NCBI RefSeq assembly: GCF_014651115.1
Contig: NZ_BMWG01000004.1
Coordinates: 62,001 to 126,000 of the forward strand
Direction: 5' to 3'
Origin: Streptomyces inusitatus
Lineage (GTDB): Bacteria; Actinomycetota; Actinomycetes; Streptomycetales; Streptomycetaceae
DNA: 64,000 bases
The translations under genes and the position numbers were made by a program. The notes under the pieces are model-generated. The model was given only the letters and a program-made list of their open reading frames with translations. It was not told the DNA's origin and made no database searches. The first letter of the stretch is position 1, and each line of letters starts with the position of its first letter. Positions 1 to 6,746 of the stretch are shown in pieces.

Positions 1-959
1 CGCTGGCCGAGAGCGCCTTTGCGCTGTACCTGTTCGGCCGTAACGGTGATGTCGCGTTCCACGAGTGGCGCCGCAGCGTCCGGGCCGACCTCGGGAGGGA
101 CGCGGCCCGTTTCACCGCCCTGTCACAGCAGTTCCGTACCCTGGAGGAATTACCCGTCGCCTTCGCCGACGCCTTCACCGCGGGTGCGGACCCCGACCAG
201 GCCCCGGCCGCCGAAGACCGCCGCGGGACCAGACTCCTGACCGAGCTGTGCCGGGTGGCCGTGCTTCCGCACTGGAGCCTGATCCGCAGTCACCTCGACG
301 GCGTTCGCGAGGGTTGGGGCCGGGTGGCGATATCCCATGGTGTCGAGCGGCTCATGGGCTCCGTGCACCCCAAGGTCCGCTGGCGGGCACCGGTCCTCGA
401 ACTCCAGCAAGGGCCTCACCGCGATCTCCGTCTGGACGGCCGCGGGCTGCTGCTCTGCCCGTCCTTCTTCCTGTCGGAACAGTCGTGCGCGTTCGTTCCG
501 GCGGTCGGCAAGGACGCCATGCCCGCCCTGGTCTTTCCCGTGAAGGTCTTGTCCAGGGCGGGTGTCTGGGGAACCTCGGAACACGATGACCAGGCGCTGG
601 GCGCACTGGTCGGCCACACCAGGGCAGCCGCTCTCGAAGCGCTCGCCGAAGGCTGCTCCACGGGTGAACTCGCCGACCGGCTGGGGATTTCGCTGGCAGG
701 CGCCAGCAAGCATGCCGCGGTGCTGAGGAGATCCGGGCTGGTGACCACGTCCCGCAACCGCAATACCGCGTTGCACGCGCTCACCCCTCTCGGCACCGCC
801 CTCCTCCGGAGCGGCGAATGCTCCGTCCCGGCGCATCCCGGTGCGCTACCGCGCGTGCCGACGCAGCGCACGGGTTCTTCCCGGCTCAACGGCGACGGCC
901 GGGCAGCGGTCCGCCCGCCCCGCGGACGGACGCCGCCACCACCGCTCGCGGCGCTCTGA
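1..959 (+). CDS. ArsR-type winged-helix transcriptional regulator, 5' end outside window
   Basis: The reading frame is open from the window edge (first whole codon at 3) to the TGA at 957-959, so the N-terminus is missing. The last third holds a winged-helix DNA-binding domain: helix-turn-helix LADRLGISLAGASKHAAVLR, then a wing with GLVTTSRNRNTALHALTPLG. The preceding ~200 residues look like the N-terminal region of the actinobacterial DUF5937/ArsR-like regulators, which are predicted DNA-binding repressors of unknown ligand. The ~40-residue tail rich in Arg/Pro after the wing is not typical and may be disordered. The stop codon sits inside an 8-bp tandem repeat (953-984). An MbtH gene follows 41 bp downstream. 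The family call rests on the HTH; the ligand is unknown. Confidence 0.7.
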   Translation, partial: LAESAFALYLFGRNGDVAFHEWRRSVRADLGRDAARFTALSQQFRTLEELPVAFADAFTAGADPDQAPAAEDRRGTRLLTELCRVAVLPHWSLIRSHLDGVREGWGRVAISHGVERLMGSVHPKVRWRAPVLELQQGPHRDLRLDGRGLLLCPSFFLSEQSCAFVPAVGKDAMPALVFPVKVLSRAGVWGTSEHDDQALGALVGHTRAAALEALAEGCSTGELADRLGISLAGASKHAAVLRRSGLVTTSRNRNTALHALTPLGTALLRSGECSVPAHPGALPRVPTQRTGSSRLNGDGRAAVRPPRGRTPPPPLAAL

Positions 960-984
960 CGTTCTGACGCTCTGACGCTCTGAC
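953..984 (+). repeat. Four tandem copies of an 8-bp unit, GYTCTGAC
   Basis: Units at 953-960, 961-968, 969-976 and 977-984 read GCTCTGAC, GTTCTGAC, GCTCTGAC and GCTCTGAC. The array covers the stop codon of the regulator gene and ends one base before the AGGAGAGG ribosome-binding site of the MbtH gene. A change in copy number would alter only the spacer, not either protein. Confidence 0.9.
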
Positions 985-1000
985 AGGAGAGGACACGACA

Positions 1001-1216
1001 GTGGGCACAAACCCTTTCGACGATCCCGACGGCGGCTATCTGGTGCTGATCGACGAAGAGGGCCGGCATTCGCTCTGGCCGGCCTTCGCCGAGGTGCCCC
1101 CGGGCTGGACGGTGGCCCTGGCGGAGACCGAGCGCCGGGCGGCGCTCGACTACATCACCGAGCACTGGACCGACATGCGACCGCGCAGCCTGGTCCAGGC
1201 GATGGAACGAGCTTAG
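1001..1216 (+). CDS. MbtH-like protein
   Basis: This 71-residue protein has the complete MbtH signature: N-P-F-D at 4-7, SLWP at 24-27, PPGW at 33-36 and a C-terminal [11 protein letters not shown], with the three conserved tryptophans at 26, 36 and 56. MbtH proteins bind and activate or solubilise adenylation domains of non-ribosomal peptide synthetases. Start is GTG 1001 with AGGAGAGG at 985-992. No synthetase gene is present in the window; one may lie to the left, or this is an orphan MbtH acting in trans. It is separated from the upstream regulator by an 8-bp tandem repeat and from the downstream regulator gene by 131 bp. Confidence 0.92.
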   Translation: MGTNPFDDPDGGYLVLIDEEGRHSLWPAFAEVPPGWTVALAETERRAALDYITEHWTDMRPRSLVQAMERA

Positions 1217-1333
1217 AAGCAGGTCCCGGCCGCGCCCCGGAGCACCTCGCGGATTTCCCGGGGCCCTGCGGTTCTTTCTCGAAGTTCACCCGGCGGCCCC
1301 GGGAAACAAACCCCGCTCACCGCCGCCGTACGG

Positions 1334-1339
1334 CATAAT
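1334..1339 (+). promoter_or_regulatory. Probable -10 element (CATAAT) for a leaderless regulator mRNA
   Basis: CATAAT lies 8 bp before the GTG start at 1348 and no Shine-Dalgarno sequence is visible between them. This spacing fits a leaderless transcript, common in Streptomyces. I see no convincing -35 hexamer. Confidence 0.4.
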
Positions 1340-1347
1340 TCCCGACC

Positions 1348-2016
1348 GTGACCATTCGCTTGCTGATCGCCGACGACCAGGAGATGGTCCGCCGCGGATT
1401 ACGCCGCATCGTGGAGAGCCAGCCCGACATGGAAGTGGTCGGTGAGGCGGCGGACGGCGTGAACGCGGTGGAGATGGGGCGCACACTCAAGCCGGACGTG
1501 GCCCTGGTGGACATCCGGATGCCGCGGATGGACGGGCTGGAAGTGACTCGGCTGCTGGCCGGACCCAACGCGGTCGATCCGGTCCGGGTCGTCGTGGTGA
1601 CGACCTTCGACCTCGACGAGTATGTCTATCCCGCCCTGCGCTTCGGGGCCTCGGGGTTCCTGCTGAAGCGCTCGGGGCCGACGCTGCTGGTCGAGGCGGT
1701 CCGGGCGGCCATGGCCGGTGACAGCCTGATCAGCCCGTCGATCACCGTACGGCTGCTCCAGCATGTCACCGGCCCCCCGGCCGGCCGCCGGCCCCCGCGC
1801 CGTGACTCGGTGCTGACCGGGCGGGAGGTGGAGATCGCCGGGAAGGTCGCCGAGGGCAAGACCAATTCCGATATCGCCCGTGAGCTTTTCATCTCCGCCG
1901 GCACGGTCAAAACCCATGTCGCGAGCATTCAGCGGAAACTACAGGTCCGCAATCGGGTCGGTGTCGCCGTGCGGGCATGGGAGCTGGGGTACGCCACCGG
2001 GCAGACCCCTGGCTGA
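1348..2016 (+). CDS. NarL/LuxR-family two-component response regulator
   Basis: A 222-residue regulator. The receiver domain occupies about residues 1-120, with acidic pocket D9-D10, phosphoacceptor D55 in VALVDIRMP, the conserved Thr in VVTTFD and Lys in FLLKRSG. A LuxR helix-turn-helix follows at about 155-215 (LTGREVEIAGKVAEGKTNSD, then FISAGTVKTHVASIQRKL). It is the likely partner of the histidine kinase at 2159, and kinase, lipoprotein and ABC genes follow on the same strand. The most likely operator is the 18-bp palindrome found before the kinase and before the lipoprotein gene. Start GTG 1348 appears leaderless. Family assignment is secure; the signal is unknown. Confidence 0.93.
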   Translation: MTIRLLIADDQEMVRRGLRRIVESQPDMEVVGEAADGVNAVEMGRTLKPDVALVDIRMPRMDGLEVTRLLAGPNAVDPVRVVVVTTFDLDEYVYPALRFGASGFLLKRSGPTLLVEAVRAAMAGDSLISPSITVRLLQHVTGPPAGRRPPRRDSVLTGREVEIAGKVAEGKTNSDIARELFISAGTVKTHVASIQRKLQVRNRVGVAVRAWELGYATGQTPG

Positions 2017-2049
2017 AAGCGATACGCGCGAGCGAGTGGAACGCCAACA

Positions 2050-2068
2050 GCGGAATTCCTGATTCCGC
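2050..2068 (+). terminator. Short hairpin after the response regulator gene
   Basis: GCGGAAT (2050-2056) and ATTCCGC (2062-2068) form a perfect 7-bp stem with a 5-nt loop, 34 bp after the regulator stop. No T tract follows, so it may be a weak terminator or attenuator between regulator and kinase. Confidence 0.35.
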
Positions 2069-2077
2069 TCCACCGAA

Positions 2078-2095
2078 ATCTGCCGTCCGGCAGAT
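2078..2095. promoter_or_regulatory. Palindromic operator, copy 1 (before the kinase gene)
   Basis: ATCTGCCG (2078-2085), TC, CGGCAGAT (2088-2095): a perfect 8+2+8 palindrome centred 72 bp before the kinase ATG. The same arms occur at 3389-3406 before the lipoprotein-ABC genes. The two copies differ only in the central dinucleotide. Binding by the regulator at 1348-2016 is inference. Confidence 0.7.
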
Positions 2096-2158
2096 GCGGC
2101 GATTTCCGTGCTGTGCTTGTCCCCGCGCACCCCGGGGAATGTGCGTAGCCTCGCCCTC

Positions 2159-3382
2159 ATGGATTACGACGTTCCTCCCCGGCGAAAGCGCCGCTGGTGG
2201 TGCGGTGTCGCCGCGGCGATGATGATCGCCCCCGCCGTCGTGGCACCGCCGAGCTCCTACCCGCTGGCGGTCATGGCCGCGCTGACGCTGGCCGTATCGA
2301 TTCTCGCCCGGCCGTCCGGCCGGGTGACGCTGGACCGGGCGGCCGGTGGTGTCGCGGTGCTCTCCCTCGCCGCGGACATCGGCTACTTCGGGCCGCCCGG
2401 CCTGGTGATCCTCTGGTACCCGTTCGAGACGGCCGCGCTGATCGTCCTCCTGGCACGGGCAGTACGCCATGTGCCCGTCCCCCGGGTGGGCGTCATCGGC
2501 CCGCTGACCGGCGCCGCCGCCACCCTGTTGCCGCTGCGCTTCACCCTGCACGCCCCCGACACCGGACTCCAGGAGTCGGTCTTCGTGTGCTCGCTCGCGC
2601 TGATCCCGGCCGGCTGCGCGGTGGGCGTCGGGCTCTATCTGCGGTCGCTCGACAACCGCCGCGCCCACGCCGTGGCGCTGGCCCGGCGCGAACAGCGACT
2701 CGAAGTCGCCCGCGATCTGCACGACTTCGTGGCCCACGAGGTGACCGGAATCGTGCTGGAGGCCCAGGCCGCCCAGCTCAGCGAAGACACCGGCAGCGCG
2801 GGCGGCGAGGAACACCGCGCCCTGCTGCAACGCATAGAGAAGGCCGGGCTGCGGGCGCTGGACTCCATGGACCAGACCGTGACGGCGCTGCGCGAGGCGG
2901 AGGGCCGCAGATGGGACGAGCCGCCGCCCACCCGGCTCTACGGCCTGGCGGATCTGCCCGAACTCGTCGATCGCTTCTCGTCCATGGGCGCCGCCGAGGT
3001 GGCGCTCTCCCTGGAGGCGGAGACGGCCGGCATTCTTTCGCGGGAAGCCGAGGACACCGCGTACCGCGTGGTGCTGGAATCGCTGACCAACATCCGTCGG
3101 CACGCGCCGCGGGCCGACCGGGTCCAGGTGCTCGCCGGCCGCACCGCCGACCGGTCCGTGGAAGTCTCGGTCGCCGATCACTCCGATCACTCCGACCACT
3201 CCAGCCGGCAGACCCCCGCCGCCCCCCGGCCCCCCGTCGGGACGGGGCGGCGTTCACACGGCGGTACGGGCCTGGCGGGCCTCACCGAACGGGTCAGCGC
3301 GCTGGGCGGCACGCTGGAAGCGGGCCCGTCCCAGCACGGGTGGCGGGTCAGATGCCTGCTGCCCGTGCCCGCGATTCGCTGA
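2159..3382 (+). CDS. Sensor histidine kinase, NarL-partner (HisKA_3) type
   Basis: A 407-residue kinase. Residues ~20-160 contain about five hydrophobic segments. The dimerisation/phosphoacceptor helix follows with EVARDLHDFVAHEVTG, acceptor His188. The ATPase domain has an N box around Asn311 (ESLTNIRRHAPRA) and a glycine box GGTGLAGLTERVSALGG near residue 368. Between these, where a D-x-G-x-G motif is expected, the sequence reads VADHSDHSDHSS followed by a Pro/Arg-rich linker, so the ATP lid looks degenerate. ATG 2159 was chosen because TAGCCT at 2146-2151 fits a leaderless -10; an upstream in-frame start at 2108 would add residues not typical of the family. It pairs with the regulator at 1348. 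Confidence 0.9.
   Translation: MDYDVPPRRKRRWWCGVAAAMMIAPAVVAPPSSYPLAVMAALTLAVSILARPSGRVTLDRAAGGVAVLSLAADIGYFGPPGLVILWYPFETAALIVLLARAVRHVPVPRVGVIGPLTGAAATLLPLRFTLHAPDTGLQESVFVCSLALIPAGCAVGVGLYLRSLDNRRAHAVALARREQRLEVARDLHDFVAHEVTGIVLEAQAAQLSEDTGSAGGEEHRALLQRIEKAGLRALDSMDQTVTALREAEGRRWDEPPPTRLYGLADLPELVDRFSSMGAAEVALSLEAETAGILSREAEDTAYRVVLESLTNIRRHAPRADRVQVLAGRTADRSVEVSVADHSDHSDHSSRQTPAAPRPPVGTGRRSHGGTGLAGLTERVSALGGTLEAGPSQHGWRVRCLLPVPAIR
3176..3202 (+). repeat. Three 9-bp repeats encoding Asp-His-Ser in the kinase ATP-binding region
   Basis: The codons for D-H-S repeat three times (3176-3184, 3185-3193, 3194-3202; third copy GAC for GAT). They lie between the N and G boxes of the ATPase domain, which is an unusual place for a tandem expansion. 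Confidence 0.85.
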
Positions 3383-3388
3383 ACGGAT

Positions 3389-3406
3389 ATCTGCCGATCG
3401 GCAGAT
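3389..3406. promoter_or_regulatory. Palindromic operator, copy 2 (before the lipoprotein-ABC operon)
   Basis: ATCTGCCG (3389-3396), AT, CGGCAGAT (3399-3406), identical in both arms to the site at 2078-2095. It lies 65 bp before the lipoprotein ATG and just after the kinase stop. A partial further repeat, TGCCGATCGGCGG, follows at 3408-3420. Confidence 0.7.
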
Positions 3407-3470
3407 GTGCCGATCGGCGGAGCCCGCGATCCTCTGATGAGTGCACCACCCGGTAACTCTGGAGGAACCG

Positions 3471-3866
3471 ATGTTCTCAGGCACCATCTCGAAGCGGCCC
3501 ATGACCCTCGTGGTGGTGGCGGCCGTCGCCGCCACCCTCGGCCTCAGCGGCTGCTCCGTGGATGCCTCGAAGGCCGAACCCGAGTCGAAGACCTTCGCGT
3601 ACGACGGCAAGGAGCTGAAGCTCAAGACGAACGAGGTCGCCACCAAGGTGGTCGCCGTCGATCGCGAGGACATCAAAGTCACCCGCTGGTTCGACGCGGC
3701 CGTGGGGTCCGAGCGGCTGAAGTGGACTCTTGAGGGTGACACTCTGGACATCGACGCGGGCTGCAGCGGCATCGCCATCTGCGACGCCAAGTTCAAGGTC
3801 GAGATTCCCCAGGGCATCGCGTTGATCAAGGACGGCAAGAAGACCGACCTGAGCGGGAAGAACTGA
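3471..3866 (+). CDS. Small lipoprotein of unknown function linked to an ABC transporter
   Basis: This 131-residue protein has a hydrophobic signal sequence ending in the lipobox LSGC, with Cys28 as the lipidation site. The mature part is short, Lys- and Asp-rich, and contains two more cysteines in DAGCSGIAICDAKF that could form a disulphide. No family is recognised beyond lipoprotein. ATG 3471 has a clear ribosome-binding site, GGAGGA at 3461-3466; an in-frame GTG at 3441 would put 10 residues before the signal peptide and lacks a site. The gene is 2 bp from the ABC ATPase gene, and the palindromic operator lies upstream. It may be an accessory or sensor for the transporter; that is inference. 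Confidence 0.85.
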   Translation: MFSGTISKRPMTLVVVAAVAATLGLSGCSVDASKAEPESKTFAYDGKELKLKTNEVATKVVAVDREDIKVTRWFDAAVGSERLKWTLEGDTLDIDAGCSGIAICDAKFKVEIPQGIALIKDGKKTDLSGKN

Positions 3867-3868
3867 CC

Positions 3869-4789
3869 ATGCTCGACCTCGTGAACCTCACCAAGGTCTA
3901 CAAGGGCGGCAAACAGGCCGTCACCGATCTGACCATGCGTCTGGAGCCGGGCATGATCGGCCTGCTGGGCCCGAACGGAGCCGGCAAATCATCCTTGATG
4001 CGCATCGCCTCCACGGTCACCCGGCCCACCAGCGGACAGGTCCTCTTCCACGGCGAGGACGCGGTGGCCAAGCCCAACGCGCTGCGGCGGTCCCTCGGCT
4101 ACCTCCCGCAGGACTTCGGCGTCTACCCGAATCTGACCTCCCGCGAGTTCCTGCGCTACCTGGCAGCCGCCAAGGGCGTCTCGGCCAAGTCCGCCAAGGC
4201 CCGTATCGATGAACTCCTGGAACTCGTCAATCTCACCGAAGCGGTCAAACGCCCCCTGGGCAAGTACTCCGGCGGCATGCTGCGCCGGGTCGGCATCGCC
4301 CAGGTGCTGCTCGCCGACCCACAGGTGATCATCGTGGACGAGCCGACCGCGGGCCTGGACCCCGAGGAGCGGGTCAGATTCCGCAATCTGCTGAGCGATC
4401 TGGCCGCCGACAAGGTCGTGATGCTCTCCACCCACATCGTCTCCGACGTCGAGTCGGTCGCCTCCGACATCGCGGTGATGGCCGGCGGCCGGCTGCGCCG
4501 CCGCGGCACCCCGGAGGACCTGCTGCGCTCGGTGAGCGGCCAGGTGTGGGAGATGCTGGTCGACCCCGCCTCCGTACCGACGGTGCAGGCGCGGTACACC
4601 GTCAGCCGTCTGGTCCGCACGACCGAGGGCGTCCGCGTCCGGCTGCTGTCGCCGCAGTCGCCGCACCAGGACGCCGTACAGCTGACGCCGGACCTCGAAG
4701 ACGCCTATCTGGCCATCATCCGCGGGTCCGCGGAAGGCCCCGACCCCCGGGGCTTCGGCGAGCGGCCGTTCCCGGCACGGGCGGTGTGA
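3869..4789 (+). CDS. ABC transporter ATP-binding protein
   Basis: A 306-residue ATPase with all nucleotide-binding motifs: Walker A GPNGAGKS (34-41, Lys40), Q-loop LPQDFGVYPNLT, signature YSGGM near 133, Walker B VIIVDEPTAGLD (Asp157, Glu158) and the switch His189 in LSTHIV. It resembles ATPases of drug/antibiotic-type ABC-2 exporters, with a ~90-residue C-terminal extension. It sits 2 bp after the lipoprotein gene and just before the permease gene, so the three form one operon, probably switched by the two-component system upstream. Direction and substrate are not visible; export is more likely because the only lipoprotein lacks a binding-protein fold. Confidence 0.93.
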   Translation: MLDLVNLTKVYKGGKQAVTDLTMRLEPGMIGLLGPNGAGKSSLMRIASTVTRPTSGQVLFHGEDAVAKPNALRRSLGYLPQDFGVYPNLTSREFLRYLAAAKGVSAKSAKARIDELLELVNLTEAVKRPLGKYSGGMLRRVGIAQVLLADPQVIIVDEPTAGLDPEERVRFRNLLSDLAADKVVMLSTHIVSDVESVASDIAVMAGGRLRRRGTPEDLLRSVSGQVWEMLVDPASVPTVQARYTVSRLVRTTEGVRVRLLSPQSPHQDAVQLTPDLEDAYLAIIRGSAEGPDPRGFGERPFPARAV

Positions 4790-4793
4790 GGCG

Positions 4794-6401
4794 ATGATGC
4801 GCATGCTCACCGGACTCGCGGTCGCCGACTTCCGCGACCGGGTACGCCGCCCCGCGTATGCCGTCATCCTGGCCTCGGCCGTCGCTCTCGGGTACGTGGC
4901 GGTGCCCGACTCGGACGCCAAATGGATGATCATGCAGATCGGCGATCATCGGGGCACCTACAACAGCGCCTATGTCGGCATGGTGACGGCCCTGGCCAGC
5001 GGCCTGTGGATCACCCTCGGCGGCTTCTACGTCGTCCGCAACTCCATCGAACGCGACCGCAGCACCCGCGTCGGCCAGCTGCTCGCCGCGACCCCGCTGC
5101 GCACCTCCGCGTACATGGTCGGCAAGTTCCTCAGCAACCTCATGCTGCTGTCCTCCATGCTCGCGGTGCTCGCGGTCACCGCCCTGGTCATGCAGCTGGC
5201 CCGCGGCGAGTCGCACGACATCGACCTGATCGCGCTCTGGCAGCCGTTCGTCCTGATCGCGCTTCCCCTCGTCGCGCTGACCGCCGCCTTCGCCCTGCTC
5301 TTCGAATCGCTGCCGCTGCTGCGCACCGGCCTCGGCAACATCCTGTGGTTCTGCGTCTGGATGGTCGTCTCCACGGCCGGACAGGGCCCCGGGCTGCCGC
5401 TCGACGGCATCGGCGTCAACAGCGTCGTACGGTCGATGTACGCGGACATGGTCGCCCAGGGCATTGATGTCGGCGGGTCGTTCAGCCTCGGTCTGACCTA
5501 CCTCGACAAGCCCCTCGGGCTGTTCACCTGGGACGGCTTCACACCGACCGCCGACTATGCCCTCGGCCGGGCGGCACTGCTGCTGATCGCCGTCGTCATC
5601 GCCGTGCTCCCCGCACTCTGGTTCCACCGCTTCGACCCCGCGCGGGGCCGCCCGTCCCTGGCGCGTGTCCCCGCGCAGAGCCAGACCGAAGACCTCGTCC
5701 AGCCGGCCTTCATCGACGAGGTGGGCCCCCACCAGGGCTCGCCCAGGCCCACCGTCGCGACCCTGCTGCGCACCCGGCCGGATCCCGGCGCGGTGACCCT
5801 GCGGCTCTGGGCCGGCGAGGTCCGCATCCTGCTGCAAGGGGTGCGCTGGTGGTGGTGGACAGGCGCCGCCTTCCTCACTTTCAGCGCGCTCGCCTCGCCG
5901 GAAATCCACGGCATCGTCCGCGTCATGCTGCCGCTGTCCTGGATCTGGCCGATTCTGATCTGGTCCCGGCTGGGTACCCAGCGCCACGAGTACCACGTCG
6001 ACGGCATGCTCGGGGCCTACCCCTCGGTCCGCCGCCGGATTCTCGCCGAATGGGCCGCGGGCCTGACCGTCACCGTCGTGGCCGGCATCGGCCCGTTCAT
6101 CCGGCTGGTGGCCGCCGCGGACTGGCTCGGCCTGGCGGGCTGGGCGGGCGGCGCGCTGTTCATCCCGTCCCTGGCCCTCGCCCTGGGCACCCTCAGCCGT
6201 ACCCACCGTCTCTTCCAGGCGGTCTATCTGCCGCTCTGGTACAGCGTCGCCAACGGTCTGCCCATCTTCGACTTCATGGGAGCGCTGCGCGACAGCAGCG
6301 AACTGGCCGCGGCACAGCCGTCGGTGACCCTCGCGGTCTCCGCCGCCCTCATGGCCGTCGTCTTCATGACCGGCGCGCTCCGCCGCTTCAGTCGCGACTG
6401 A
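4794..6401 (+). CDS. ABC transporter permease, about 12 membrane segments
   Basis: A 535-residue integral membrane protein with roughly twelve hydrophobic segments in two halves. They are separated by a hydrophilic linker around residues 280-340 that contains RPSLARVPAQSQTEDLVQ. This is the layout of a fused two-half ABC-2-type permease. It is preceded by the ATPase gene (stop at 4787-4789) with GAGG at 4788-4791. Two ATGs are possible, 4794 and 4797; the second has better spacing, and I report the first. It completes the lipoprotein-ATPase-permease operon. No substrate can be inferred from the sequence. Confidence 0.88.
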   Translation: MMRMLTGLAVADFRDRVRRPAYAVILASAVALGYVAVPDSDAKWMIMQIGDHRGTYNSAYVGMVTALASGLWITLGGFYVVRNSIERDRSTRVGQLLAATPLRTSAYMVGKFLSNLMLLSSMLAVLAVTALVMQLARGESHDIDLIALWQPFVLIALPLVALTAAFALLFESLPLLRTGLGNILWFCVWMVVSTAGQGPGLPLDGIGVNSVVRSMYADMVAQGIDVGGSFSLGLTYLDKPLGLFTWDGFTPTADYALGRAALLLIAVVIAVLPALWFHRFDPARGRPSLARVPAQSQTEDLVQPAFIDEVGPHQGSPRPTVATLLRTRPDPGAVTLRLWAGEVRILLQGVRWWWWTGAAFLTFSALASPEIHGIVRVMLPLSWIWPILIWSRLGTQRHEYHVDGMLGAYPSVRRRILAEWAAGLTVTVVAGIGPFIRLVAAADWLGLAGWAGGALFIPSLALALGTLSRTHRLFQAVYLPLWYSVANGLPIFDFMGALRDSSELAAAQPSVTLAVSAALMAVVFMTGALRRFSRD

Positions 6402-6488
6402 CCCACCGACCTGTCGGCACCGCGGTGTCTTGGTCCGGGCGGCCCGGAACCGAACACGAAGCCGGTGCCCACCAGAGAGGAACAGACC

Positions 6489-6683
6489 ATGACCGACGAC
6501 GACATGCGCCAGTCCCGGCATGCGCCGGCCGAGCACCGGATCGCCGAGTTGGAGGACGAGGTGGACGAGTTGCGCAGCGCCAACGAGATCCTCCTGTCGG
6601 TGGCCGCCTATTTCAGCAACACCGGCGTTCCACCCACTCCGCCGGGGACATCCGGAACACTCGCCGCGAGCGCTGACGACTGA
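6489..6683 (+). CDS. Small coiled-coil protein resembling the C-terminus of IS3-family OrfA
   Basis: A 64-residue acidic protein started by ATG 6489 with GAGAGGA at 6475-6481. The core, RIAELEDEVDELRSANEILL followed by SVAAYFS, has a leucine-heptad pattern. It matches in style the C-terminal zipper of IS3/IS911 transposase OrfA, where LRRANEILKKASAFFA-type sequence is usual. There is no helix-turn-helix, no OrfB and no inverted repeats nearby, so this is not an active insertion sequence. It is either a domesticated fragment or a chance look-alike. It lies between the ABC operon and an esterase gene, 88 bp after the permease stop. Function unknown. Confidence 0.65.
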   Translation: MTDDDMRQSRHAPAEHRIAELEDEVDELRSANEILLSVAAYFSNTGVPPTPPGTSGTLAASADD

Positions 6684-6746
6684 CAGCGGCGCTTCGGCAA
6701 CGGGGGTGATCTATATACACGATTCGAGCGGAACCAAGGAATACCT

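Noticed and set aside
6489..6683. An insertion sequence at the OrfA-like gene
   Set aside because: No OrfB/DDE transposase, no inverted ends and no target duplication are seen in the flanks.
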